Below are positions 10,801 through 18,291 of a stretch of 64,000 bases of DNA, piece after piece. The notes beneath the pieces are model-generated. The model had not been told where the DNA came from. It ran no database searches and worked only from the letters and a program-made list of their open reading frames with translations. The stretch spans positions 62,001-126,000 of the forward strand of contig CADCJX010000007.1 of assembly GCA_902801885.1 (NCBI GenBank). Reading direction: 5' to 3'. The translations under genes and the position numbers were made by a program. This DNA is from an uncultured Bacteroidia bacterium (GTDB lineage Bacteria; Bacteroidota; Bacteroidia; Bacteroidales; UBA932). Numbering within the stretch: the stretch's first letter is position 1; the number at the start of each line of letters is the position of its first letter.

Positions 10801-10919
10801 AGGAAATGCAGGACGAACTAAACGACAATTATGCCAAGTTCGGAGAAGACGACAAGGCTGCCGCACAGAAGAAACTTGAGGATTATAAGAGACTTTTGGA
10901 AATAATCAAAAACCGATAA
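7884..10919 (+). CDS. Secreted DUF5107-type protein with C-terminal TPR repeats
   Basis: A 1011-residue exported protein (signal peptide to about LGLHAQ). The N-terminal third (about 35-375) matches my memory of the DUF5107 family, which has a galactose-mutarotase-like beta-sandwich: DYISIGVLPEIGGRIFQ, GGVEWDIPDHHR, MLYWANVSVHCNEDYQVVFP, GNNPTGMLWNKILSDNDG. A linker domain follows, then tetratricopeptide repeats from about 480 to the end (RDPNDARVNIEVGKHFIRQAEW, AEADYYLGYVYRMTG-like units, KKYDKAIKEFDLATLYPE). The catalytic role of the N-domain is not clear to me; sugar binding or processing is likely from the fold and from the aldose epimerase three bases downstream. A short tandem GGCATCAAG repeat near 8985 encodes IKGIKGIKN. 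Confidence 0.75.
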   Translation: MKNLRTVITGASFIAALFLSLGLHAQGVKSSVENEIIPTYQIGAPETDPIFFTGRAYQGAEGYIYPYPLYDVMTDKVVDQTYEIIKLKNDYISIGVLPEIGGRIFQAEDLTDGYNFFYTQTGIKPALIGMLGAWLSGGVEWDIPDHHRASSYMLVDWTMEENPDGSKTVWVGESELRHRLKWSVGITVFPGSSRVQASVKVINPTPMVQTMLYWANVSVHCNEDYQVVFPPDVQFGTDHSKVYFTRWPEGPVSRSNKTDVDLSWWKNFDQASRSIFAWGSRMGFVGGYDHGKDAGTVHVANRFQVPGKKFFLWGNNPTGMLWNKILSDNDGHYLELMVGGYSDNQPDYSWLAPGEIREFKQTWFPIKGIKGIKNATEFAAVNLQKQENGKWLVGYNASIDLKNARVILSAGDRILLDKKADISPEKIFLEEVSLPAGVEEKDLYTALCDASGNLMVDYRPVQLEEKELPSVIDGTKPVKEYKTAEELYLAGLRVDQFNNARLDYMDFYNEALSRDPNDARVNIEVGKHFIRQAEWAKAEEHLLRAKARLEHDYTRAFNTEADYYLGYVYRMTGKSVEAEENLWAATYTPSFKHPAYYQLAVMATEEGDFGKALQLADEALLTGAHDLQTLTLKAYLLRKLGQKDEALKVITSIKSIDPLDYWSEFERSFIQHGNLSFLAGTRNRRSEGIIAVQELLEVVSNYLTIGDKDAALAVIDEGIKIGTPFNDYPLVHLYKAYISSDPSEVAKAATLSPKNNFPLRIEEVKMFEELEKMCPEDSFVPYYFGNLLYYIGQKDRGLAEWHKSVDMNPSFAIACRNVGFGEGQKGNLDEAIKYYDMAIKNDPSDPLLLTESDKLCEKAGMDSKTRMKRLESHMSTVMKHDDSVMRLLQAYNETGNYDKAIKIMNTRHFHLWEGGGQIHNIYVASHILKGQSYLEKKKYDKAIKEFDLATLYPENLEVPAPVGKNVTLESMVQEMQDELNDNYAKFGEDDKAAAQKKLEDYKRLLEIIKNR

Positions 10920-10922
10920 AAG

Positions 10923-12035
10923 ATGAGAAAGTCTTTGCTGTGGGCAGCCGCCTTATTGGCGGTTGCCTGCACGGCAAAGCCTGAACCGGCTTTGCTGGAT
11001 GAATCAAAATTCGTTACGGAAGTAGACGGAAATCCGGTCTCGCTAGTGACTATCAAAGGAGGTAATCTGGCTCTTCAAGCAACCAATTTCGGAGGAAGGG
11101 TCGTTTCCCTGTTCGTTCCCGACAAGAACGGAGACTATAAAGATGTGGTTCTCGGACATGAGACGATTGATGAATATGTCCACTACACCAAGGAGCGTTT
11201 TCTTGGAGCATGTGTGGGCCCTGTCGCGAACCGTATTACCAACGCATCCTTCACCATAGAAGGGGTGACATACAACCTGGACGCCAACCACGGAGGCAAG
11301 GGAACCCTTCATGGAGGCTTCAAGGGACTTGATTCTGTAGTTTGGGACATTGCGGAGACAACTGGAAATTCCGTGACCTTCCACTATCTCCACAAGGACG
11401 GGGAAGGCGGTTTCCCAGGCAACTTGGACATCAAGATGAAATATTCACTTACAAAGGACGACTCCTTTAAGATTGAATATGAGGCCACGACTGACAAAAC
11501 CCGGCCGGTCAACATCTCCAATCATCCCTATTTCAACTTCTCCCAAGGAGGTACGATAGATGATTATGAGATGTACATCAACGGCGACAGCATTACAGGC
11601 ATCGAAGGCCTGAACATCCTTGACCCTCCTATCAACATACTCGGAACCCCGATGGACTATAAGACTCCTCACAAGGTTTCTGATGCCTTCAACGCCGATT
11701 TCGAGCAACTCCGTCGTGGGCGGGGATTTGATCACAACTACTGTATCAACGTCTCTCCGGATGGCCTGACACGTGCTGCCTCTGCTTATGATCCGGCTTC
11801 CGGAATCTTCCTGGAAGTCTACTCCGACCAGCCTGGACTTCAGGTCTACAGTGGACAGTATTTTAACGGTGAAGAAAATGGAAAGTATGGTTCGAAGCTT
11901 CTGTACCACGGTTCACTGACCTTCGAGACTCAGAACTGGCCAGACGCCCCTAACAAGCCGTCTTTCCCGGATCCCTACCTCAGGCCAGGACAAACGTACG
12001 AGCACACTTGTATCTATCATTTTTCAACGAAATGA
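10923..12035 (+). CDS. galM: Aldose 1-epimerase (galactose mutarotase), lipoprotein
   Basis: A 370-residue mutarotase that interconverts alpha and beta anomers of an aldose. Landmarks are GPVANRI, LHGG, SNHPYFNFS (second catalytic His), LQVYSGQYF and FETQNWPDAPN, which carries the expected general-base Glu. Unlike the cytosolic galM of the Leloir route, this protein has a lipoprotein signal (LLAVACTAK, Cys 16), so it should act in the periplasm or on the outer membrane on sugars released by the neighbouring hydrolases. It begins three bases after the upstream stop and ends in an ATGA overlap with the next gene, which indicates translational coupling. Confidence 0.9.
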   Translation: MRKSLLWAAALLAVACTAKPEPALLDESKFVTEVDGNPVSLVTIKGGNLALQATNFGGRVVSLFVPDKNGDYKDVVLGHETIDEYVHYTKERFLGACVGPVANRITNASFTIEGVTYNLDANHGGKGTLHGGFKGLDSVVWDIAETTGNSVTFHYLHKDGEGGFPGNLDIKMKYSLTKDDSFKIEYEATTDKTRPVNISNHPYFNFSQGGTIDDYEMYINGDSITGIEGLNILDPPINILGTPMDYKTPHKVSDAFNADFEQLRRGRGFDHNYCINVSPDGLTRAASAYDPASGIFLEVYSDQPGLQVYSGQYFNGEENGKYGSKLLYHGSLTFETQNWPDAPNKPSFPDPYLRPGQTYEHTCIYHFSTK

Positions 12036-13525
12036 AACAGCTGTCACAGTCCCCGCTCACCTTGGTTGCGGTCCTCCTTCTGGTTTCCGTCTCACTATTC
12101 TCTTGCAAACCGACAGAGACGGTCTCCTCGGAAGACCTTCCACCTATTTGGCCTGACTATGTGGATGTAACAATCCCTGAAGGAATAGCCCCTATGAATT
12201 TCGGGCCGGCTGACAGTCTTGATGTCAAGGACATGAGAGTGGAAATCCGTAACCATACCGGAAAAACCATTATGGTGAGCAGGGGAACTGCGACAAGATT
12301 TCCTTTGAGGATGTGGCATCGTATCCTCAGGGAAGAAACCGGTTCCTTCATCAGTTTCCAGGTGGACATGAAATCGGAAAACGGATGGACACGGTATATT
12401 CCTTTTAAGATGCACATCAGCCAGGATCCCATCGATTACGGTCTGACCTATCGTCTTATTCCTCCCGGATACCAATCTTTCGGGCACATGGGAATATTCG
12501 AGCGCAACCTGTCAAATTTCCATCAGAGGGAACTGCTGGACACCAGAATGGTGAATTCTGGCTGCATCAACTGCCACACACAGAACCGCACAGACCCTTC
12601 AACTTTCAGCCTCCACATAAGGGGTGCCCACTCGGCAACATTCCTGAAGCATGACGGGAAGTCTGAATGCCTGAATACTGTGACTGACAGCACCAAAGGG
12701 TTTTTCGTGTACCCGTACTGGCATCCAAGCGGAAAATACATTGGCTATTCAACCAATGCCACAAGGCAGTCGTTCTACACTTCTGCCGACAAGATGCTCG
12801 AATCGTACGACGAGTGGTCAGATGTCATTGTCTATGCGGTTGACCAGCACATCATTCTGCGACCTCCTCAAACCAATAGGAGCGACCGTTTCGAATCGTG
12901 GCCGGCTTTTTCAGCGGACGGAAAGACACTTTTCTATTCTTCGTCTCAGTTCGGACGCCTTCCAAGGGATGCAAAGAAACTGCATTACAGCCTTTGCAGC
13001 ATTCCTTTCGACCCAGAAACCGGCACCTTTGGAGAGACGGTGGACACCCTTCTGAATGCGGACCGGATGAACAGTTCATTCAACCTTCCCAGGCCATCCT
13101 ATGACGGAAAGTACATTCTTGTGACAAGATCCGACTTCGGAACACTACAAGCCGGACACAAGGAGGCAGACCTATGGATCTATGACCTTCGGAACGGAGA
13201 CTTCCACAATGCGGGAGGAATCAACGGCATAGGGCAGGACAGCTTCCACAACTGGAGTTCCAACTCCAGATGGGCGGTTGTCTGTTCCCGCAGGGAGGAT
13301 GGCTTGTACACTCGCCTCTACATTGCCCATATGAGAGATGATGGTACTTTCGACAAGGGTTTCCTGCTACCACAGCGCAACCCTGGGAAATATTACTACG
13401 AATTAATCTATTCTTACAACACTCCTGATTTCACATCCGGAAAGGTACAGTTCAACAGACACACCGTTCGAAAAATGGTGATGTCTCATGAACGCCAGGG
13501 TGTGGAAGTCGGAACAATCAATTGA
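12032..13525 (+). CDS. TolB-like propeller lipoprotein with a CxxCH heme-c motif (copy 1)
   Basis: A 497-residue lipoprotein. I choose the ATG at 12032, which overlaps the galM stop as ATGA and gives the signal MKQLSQSPLTLVAVLLLV ending in the lipobox LFSC (Cys 25). The N-terminal region has the conserved block PPIWPDYVDVTIP and GIAPMNFGPADS. It is followed by a single heme-c attachment motif C178-I-N-C181-H182 in SGCINCHTQNRTDPS. The C-terminal half has WD40/PD40-like propeller blades (YPYWHPSGKYIGYSTN, WPAFSADGKTLFYSS, PRPSYDGKYILVT, NWSSNSRWAVVCSRR). It is very similar to the protein at 16803-18278. Family members have been labelled TolB-like or cytochrome-related. I infer a periplasm-facing electron-transfer or sensing role; no enzyme activity can be read. 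Confidence 0.8.
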   Translation: MKQLSQSPLTLVAVLLLVSVSLFSCKPTETVSSEDLPPIWPDYVDVTIPEGIAPMNFGPADSLDVKDMRVEIRNHTGKTIMVSRGTATRFPLRMWHRILREETGSFISFQVDMKSENGWTRYIPFKMHISQDPIDYGLTYRLIPPGYQSFGHMGIFERNLSNFHQRELLDTRMVNSGCINCHTQNRTDPSTFSLHIRGAHSATFLKHDGKSECLNTVTDSTKGFFVYPYWHPSGKYIGYSTNATRQSFYTSADKMLESYDEWSDVIVYAVDQHIILRPPQTNRSDRFESWPAFSADGKTLFYSSSQFGRLPRDAKKLHYSLCSIPFDPETGTFGETVDTLLNADRMNSSFNLPRPSYDGKYILVTRSDFGTLQAGHKEADLWIYDLRNGDFHNAGGINGIGQDSFHNWSSNSRWAVVCSRREDGLYTRLYIAHMRDDGTFDKGFLLPQRNPGKYYYELIYSYNTPDFTSGKVQFNRHTVRKMVMSHERQGVEVGTIN

Positions 13526-13531
13526 CAGACT

Positions 13532-15067
13532 ATGAAACGCCTTTTTTACCAATCATTAGTACTGCTGGTATTCAGCTGTTTCATTTCCAGCTGCAATGAA
13601 AAGGAAGAGCCCATGAACACCGGCTCTTTCAGCCAGGAATACGTGGTCGTCACCCAGCACGGCATCAAGAATGATGGAAGTGAAATCGGAAAGGAGCTGA
13701 ACGACCTCATCAAAGCCAACTACGGAAGAACTCTTTATTTTCCCCCAGGCGTCTACAGGTTGACGGAGCCGATTATCCTCCCTTATGATTATTCTAAAAA
13801 TGTCAACCTGGTTTTTGACCACAACGCTGAAATCACAAGTTTCAAGCATCTTGAAGCCTTGCTGAAAATAGGTTTTTCCGAGATGAAAAACACCTCAGAC
13901 ATGAGGTTGTTTTCCTTCGTTGAAGGAGGAACGTTCAATGCAGAGAATGCCGATATAGGAATATGGGTGAACGGGCTGAAACAGCTCGTCTCCCTAAGGA
14001 CCCTCAACGTTATTAAATGCCACGGTACACACATCAAAATAAGCGTAACTGACGATTTCCAAGGAACAGGCAGTTCAGACACGAAACTGGACAACGTGAC
14101 TATCCAAGGGTTTTCCTCCAATGAAAACAATTACGGAATCTACATCGACCGAGCATGCTGTGACTGCAAGATTGCAGATTGTTTCATCTATGGCACAAAG
14201 TGCGGTATCTACACAGCCTCAGCGGGTCATGTAATCAACAACGTGCACATCCTTTCATGGATAGCGGCCGGAGGCAAGAACAACGGCAGCAACGACAATT
14301 TCAGGGGGACCGAAGGAATCAGGATTGAAAGCGGAGGATTCTTCACTTTCAATGAAATCTACTTCGACACGACCGACAGGGACCTGGTAATAGGAAATGT
14401 CTCTCCGAGTATCATCCTTGACAAACCGATCTCATATTCCTACCTCAAAGGTTTCGGATCGGCACTGGTGTACAGGCCTTCAGACTACAAATCAGCCTTC
14501 AAATTGAAAATCACCGGAGGGAATCTCGACCTTGGGAACAAGAGTGACAATTTCAAGCTGTTCGACATTGCCAGAACCCTCATCCCTCTCGACACGGACC
14601 AGAACATCACTTTTTCTGATAACAACCTGATGAACACCGGAAAGCTTTATCCCCTGGATCATTCCCTGTTGATGAAGATTCGCGGAGTAAGAAGCGATCT
14701 GGTGACCAGCAGCCCTCAGCCTTTCGATTCAGAATGGAACTCACTCGGAGCTATCGCCCCTGGCCTGTCATGGAACCATCTGGAAGTTCGCCTATCCAAG
14801 GAAGACGTATTCAGGGCAAGGATCCGGTACTCGGCGAAGGGCGAGATTGAAATCGAGAAAGAAACACCTCTACCTGAAGGTTATGCCTTTGGCTACACCG
14901 TCGTGGATCAGTGCTGCATCCTTCTATTCAAACCTTCCGCAGAAGTCAGCCTTATGCCCGAAATAATAGACCTGGATGGCAACGGAAACTACCTGCGCAC
15001 TCCTCTGAGAGACAGGGTTTACACACTTAAAGACTACACCTCCTCAACATACGTTACTGAAATTTGA
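13532..15067 (+). CDS. Beta-helix (pectin-lyase-fold) lipoprotein
   Basis: A 511-residue lipoprotein (SCFISSCNEKEEP, Cys 21). It opens with the same beta-helix entry as the protein at 4891-5964: YVVVTQHGIKNDGSEIGKELNDLIKA, then GRTLYFPPGVYRLTEPI. Coils follow (DMRLFSFVEGGTFNAENADIGIWVNGL, TKLDNVTIQGFSSNENNYGIYIDRA, CKIADCFIYGTKCGIYTASAGHVINNVHI). There is an unusual cysteine cluster ACCDCKIADC near residue 207. The C-terminal 130 residues look like a separate beta-sandwich. It may be a lyase, an epimerase or a carbohydrate-binding helix; I cannot assign a catalytic set. Its stop is one base before the next start. Confidence 0.75.
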   Translation: MKRLFYQSLVLLVFSCFISSCNEKEEPMNTGSFSQEYVVVTQHGIKNDGSEIGKELNDLIKANYGRTLYFPPGVYRLTEPIILPYDYSKNVNLVFDHNAEITSFKHLEALLKIGFSEMKNTSDMRLFSFVEGGTFNAENADIGIWVNGLKQLVSLRTLNVIKCHGTHIKISVTDDFQGTGSSDTKLDNVTIQGFSSNENNYGIYIDRACCDCKIADCFIYGTKCGIYTASAGHVINNVHILSWIAAGGKNNGSNDNFRGTEGIRIESGGFFTFNEIYFDTTDRDLVIGNVSPSIILDKPISYSYLKGFGSALVYRPSDYKSAFKLKITGGNLDLGNKSDNFKLFDIARTLIPLDTDQNITFSDNNLMNTGKLYPLDHSLLMKIRGVRSDLVTSSPQPFDSEWNSLGAIAPGLSWNHLEVRLSKEDVFRARIRYSAKGEIEIEKETPLPEGYAFGYTVVDQCCILLFKPSAEVSLMPEIIDLDGNGNYLRTPLRDRVYTLKDYTSSTYVTEI

Positions 15068-15068
15068 G

Positions 15069-16796
15069 ATGTCCGACACAGTTAAAAAGATCCTCCTTGC
15101 CAGCATATTCTCCTTTATCAGCCTTTGGTTCTGGATTGTGCTGAGCCCTAACTTCCTGCATTTCCATGAGACGACATTGTTCTTCCCTTACACCTGGACC
15201 CACCTGAAGGAAGCACTTTGCGTCCCGGGCGGTCCGGCCAGGTATGTGGCAGAGTTTTTCGTCCAGTTCTTCCTGTTCAAGGTGCCTGCAGGAATCATTG
15301 TGACGGCATCGTTCCTACTTCTGCAGGTTCTCTCCTGGAAGTTATTCCGCATTTTCAAAGAGCAGGAATCCATGGCCCTTTACGCGATGTCTTTCATCGT
15401 CCCATTCTGCGCCTGGATCTACCTTTGTATTTTCGGAAATTTATTCACGGGAATCGTAGCCTTGTGCGGAGTCCTTGCCGTCGCATGCTCCTATCTTGTC
15501 AAACCAAGGTCCTGGACTGCCGTCATCATCACTACAATACTCCTTTACTGGCTCTGCGGGCCGCTGGCCGGTTTATTCGTTCTTTTGCTGCTCGCTTATT
15601 CAATACTCAAAAAGAAAGATTTCGGAAAAGCTGCCCTGGCTGTTGCCATCTTTGCCGTTCTTCCATTCATTTGGCATCTTTGCATCCAGTACACCCTTAA
15701 GGAACTCTACATTGGAGCAGACTATTACCATGAACCTCAGCATTGGCCCTTGTCGTATTTCATCCTCGCCTTCTCCCCTCTGTTCCTTTGCATCGTAATC
15801 GGCCTTCTTCCGTCCATCCATAAAGGACGTGGCGCTACTTGGTCTTTCATTGTCTCGGCAGTTGCCGTGTTCCTCCTTGGGTGGATAGGGGTCATAAAGA
15901 ACTGCAACCCTTCCTACGAACGGATATTCAAATATGACAACCTGGCTCTTCACCAGGATTGGGACGGAATCCTTGACAAGGCAAACAAGGTTCCTCCAAG
16001 GTCCCTTGCTGAAGCGACTTCCGTCAACCTCGCCCTGGCTATGAAAGACCGCCTGCTGACGGACATGTTCCTGTACCCTCAGCCTGGCCCTTCCGGCCTT
16101 TTCCCTGATTATGCTTCCGGTTATGTCATTGCCCTCACTTCAGGAGAATCCGTTTTCCGCGCCGGACTTCTAAACACCGCCCGCCACTATGCCTTTGAGG
16201 AATACGAATCCTATCCCAACTACCGGGTGAGTGCAAGGCACATGAAAAGAGTGGCTGAAATCGATCTGATCAACGGACGCTATCCCACGGCTAGACGATT
16301 CCTTAAGGATCTGAGCCACACTCTGTTCTATAGAAAGTGGGCAAAGACATACCTTCAGGATCCAGGAGCCGTCTCCTCTGATCCGGAATATGCCAGGCTG
16401 CTACAGTACCGCGACCACTCTGAATGGCTGTTCAGCGACTCTTCTGACGATGACAAGAGGGAGATGCTAAGGAATATCGTAGCTAAAGACGGAAAGTATT
16501 CCGTACCGTTCGAGTATCTGCTTGCATATGACTTGCTGGCAAGGGACTTGTTCTCCCTCAGGACTCATTTATTTCTGGCAGGATTCAATGGTGAGGTTCC
16601 GATTCTTGTCCAACAAGCGGTTGCGATGTTCGACGGGGCCTTCTTTGAAGTAGCTCCGGAAGAACAAGCTCTTGTCAGCCAGAGTGTCCGTGATGAATAC
16701 AACGAATTCAGGACGGCCCTTCTTGAAGGTAAAACCGGCAATGAGATAAAGTCCCGCTTCGGTAAGACATATTGGTACTATTATTCGCAGAAGTAG
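15069..16796 (+). CDS. Polytopic membrane protein, DUF6057-like, with soluble helical C-domain
   Basis: A 575-residue protein with about nine predicted transmembrane helices in the first 300 residues (for example ILLASIFSFISLWFWIVL, MSFIVPFCAWIYLCIFG, AVIITTILLYWLCG, FIVSAVAVFLLGWIGVI). A soluble, mainly helical C-terminal half follows, with TPR-like character (CNPSYERIFKYDNLALHQDWDGILDKA, ARHMKRVAEIDLINGRYPTARRFLKDL). I recall this layout from the Bacteroidota family DUF6057; the assignment is from memory. It lies between the two CxxCH propeller lipoproteins and is packed with them, which suggests a common membrane-associated function. I recognise no transporter or enzyme motif. Confidence 0.75.
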   Translation: MSDTVKKILLASIFSFISLWFWIVLSPNFLHFHETTLFFPYTWTHLKEALCVPGGPARYVAEFFVQFFLFKVPAGIIVTASFLLLQVLSWKLFRIFKEQESMALYAMSFIVPFCAWIYLCIFGNLFTGIVALCGVLAVACSYLVKPRSWTAVIITTILLYWLCGPLAGLFVLLLLAYSILKKKDFGKAALAVAIFAVLPFIWHLCIQYTLKELYIGADYYHEPQHWPLSYFILAFSPLFLCIVIGLLPSIHKGRGATWSFIVSAVAVFLLGWIGVIKNCNPSYERIFKYDNLALHQDWDGILDKANKVPPRSLAEATSVNLALAMKDRLLTDMFLYPQPGPSGLFPDYASGYVIALTSGESVFRAGLLNTARHYAFEEYESYPNYRVSARHMKRVAEIDLINGRYPTARRFLKDLSHTLFYRKWAKTYLQDPGAVSSDPEYARLLQYRDHSEWLFSDSSDDDKREMLRNIVAKDGKYSVPFEYLLAYDLLARDLFSLRTHLFLAGFNGEVPILVQQAVAMFDGAFFEVAPEEQALVSQSVRDEYNEFRTALLEGKTGNEIKSRFGKTYWYYYSQK

Positions 16797-16802
16797 TTTG
16801 AG

Positions 16803-18278
16803 ATGAAACTTGCCAATCTTGCCGTTCCGGCCATCCTTTTATTCTCCCTGATTGCTTCGTGCGGTCGCTATGATCCTGCAATCTCTAATGAACTTCCGCC
16901 AGTCTGGCCGGACTATACCGATGTGACCATCCCCTCCGGGATAGCACCTATGAATTTCGGCCCGGCAGACAGCATCGGTGCCCATAAAATTAGGGTGGCG
17001 GTGAACAATGCCGAGGGGAAAACCGTACTTAAAAGCAAGGGTCCTTCAGCCCGTTTTACTGTACGCCGATGGCACAAGGTCCTTCGGGATGCTGCCGGAA
17101 CCTCTCTGACCTTTACTGTCGACATGAAGACGGCCGATGGCTGGAAAAGGTACCAGCCATTCAGCATGCACATCAGCACAGATCCGATAGATTTTGGCCT
17201 TACTTACAGGCTGATCCCTCCAGGCTACCAATCTTTTGGACACATGGGGCTCTTTGAAAGAAATCTTTCGAATTTCCACCAGAGAGAGCTGCTGGACACT
17301 CGCATGCTGGAATCCGGATGCATCAACTGCCACACCCAGAACCGCACGGATCCCTCAACTTACAGCTTCCACGTAAGGGGAGCCCACTCTGCGACCGTGG
17401 TTCGCCGCTCAGTCCAGTCTGAATGCCTGAACACCATGACCGACAGTACCGGAGGATTCTTTGTCTACCCTTACTGGCATCCTTCAGGAGAGTACACAGC
17501 TTATTCTGTCAACAGCACAAGGCAGTCTTTTTATTCATCAGCAGATAAGATGCTGGAAGTCTATGACGAAAAATCAGATGTAATCTTGTATCGTCATGCA
17601 ACACACTCTGTTCTACGTCCAAAACTGACCAATCTCCCAGAAGTGTTTGAAACTTGGCCAGCATTCTCAGCAGATGGACGTACCCTTTATTTCTGTGAAT
17701 CTCCTTTCGGAAGACTCCCCAGGGACGCGCGTAAAATGAAATATAGCCTCTGCAGTCTTTCCTTCGACCCTGAAACCGGATCATTCGGAGAGAAAAAAGA
17801 CAACCTTCTGAATGCTTCGGATCATAACATGTCTTTCGCACAGCCAAGGCCGTCTTATGACGGGAAGTACATTCTTGTCACTGCCGCCAGCTTCGGCACT
17901 TTCCTGATATGGCATAAGGAAGCCGATTTGTGGCTTTACAATATTGAAACAGGAGAATTCTACCCCGCAGGAGGAATCAACAGCGACAACACAGAGAGTT
18001 TCCATAACTGGAGTTCGAATTCTAAATGGGCTGTTGTGGCCTCGCGCAGGGACGATGGCGTCTACACTCGCCTGTACCTTGCCCACATGAACGAGGACGG
18101 CAGATTTGAAAAAGCATTCTTGCTTCCCCAGAGGAATCCTGTGAAGTATTATTCAGAGCTTATTTATTCCTACAACACCCCTGATTTCACTTCCGGAAAG
18201 GTTCAACTTGACAGACATTCCGTCCGCAAGATGGTTATGTCCTCAAATCGTCAGGGGGTCTCTCTTGAAACTAAATAA
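16803..18278 (+). CDS. TolB-like propeller lipoprotein with a CxxCH heme-c motif (copy 2)
   Basis: A 491-residue lipoprotein (LIASCGRYD, Cys 20). It is collinear with the protein at 12032-13525 over its whole length. Shared blocks include PDYTDVTIP, GIAPMNFGPADS, YGLTYRLIPPGYQSFGHMG (FGLTYRL here), SNFHQRELLDTRM, SGCINCHTQNRTDPS and YNTPDFTSGKVQ. The heme motif is C173-I-N-C176-H177. Conservation is strongest around the CxxCH and lower in some propeller blades, as expected if the heme site matters in both copies. It starts six bases after the DUF6057-like gene. Maturation would need a cytochrome-c assembly system, which is not in this window. Confidence 0.8.
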   Translation: MKLANLAVPAILLFSLIASCGRYDPAISNELPPVWPDYTDVTIPSGIAPMNFGPADSIGAHKIRVAVNNAEGKTVLKSKGPSARFTVRRWHKVLRDAAGTSLTFTVDMKTADGWKRYQPFSMHISTDPIDFGLTYRLIPPGYQSFGHMGLFERNLSNFHQRELLDTRMLESGCINCHTQNRTDPSTYSFHVRGAHSATVVRRSVQSECLNTMTDSTGGFFVYPYWHPSGEYTAYSVNSTRQSFYSSADKMLEVYDEKSDVILYRHATHSVLRPKLTNLPEVFETWPAFSADGRTLYFCESPFGRLPRDARKMKYSLCSLSFDPETGSFGEKKDNLLNASDHNMSFAQPRPSYDGKYILVTAASFGTFLIWHKEADLWLYNIETGEFYPAGGINSDNTESFHNWSSNSKWAVVASRRDDGVYTRLYLAHMNEDGRFEKAFLLPQRNPVKYYSELIYSYNTPDFTSGKVQLDRHSVRKMVMSSNRQGVSLETK

Positions 18279-18291
18279 TAACCACAATAAC

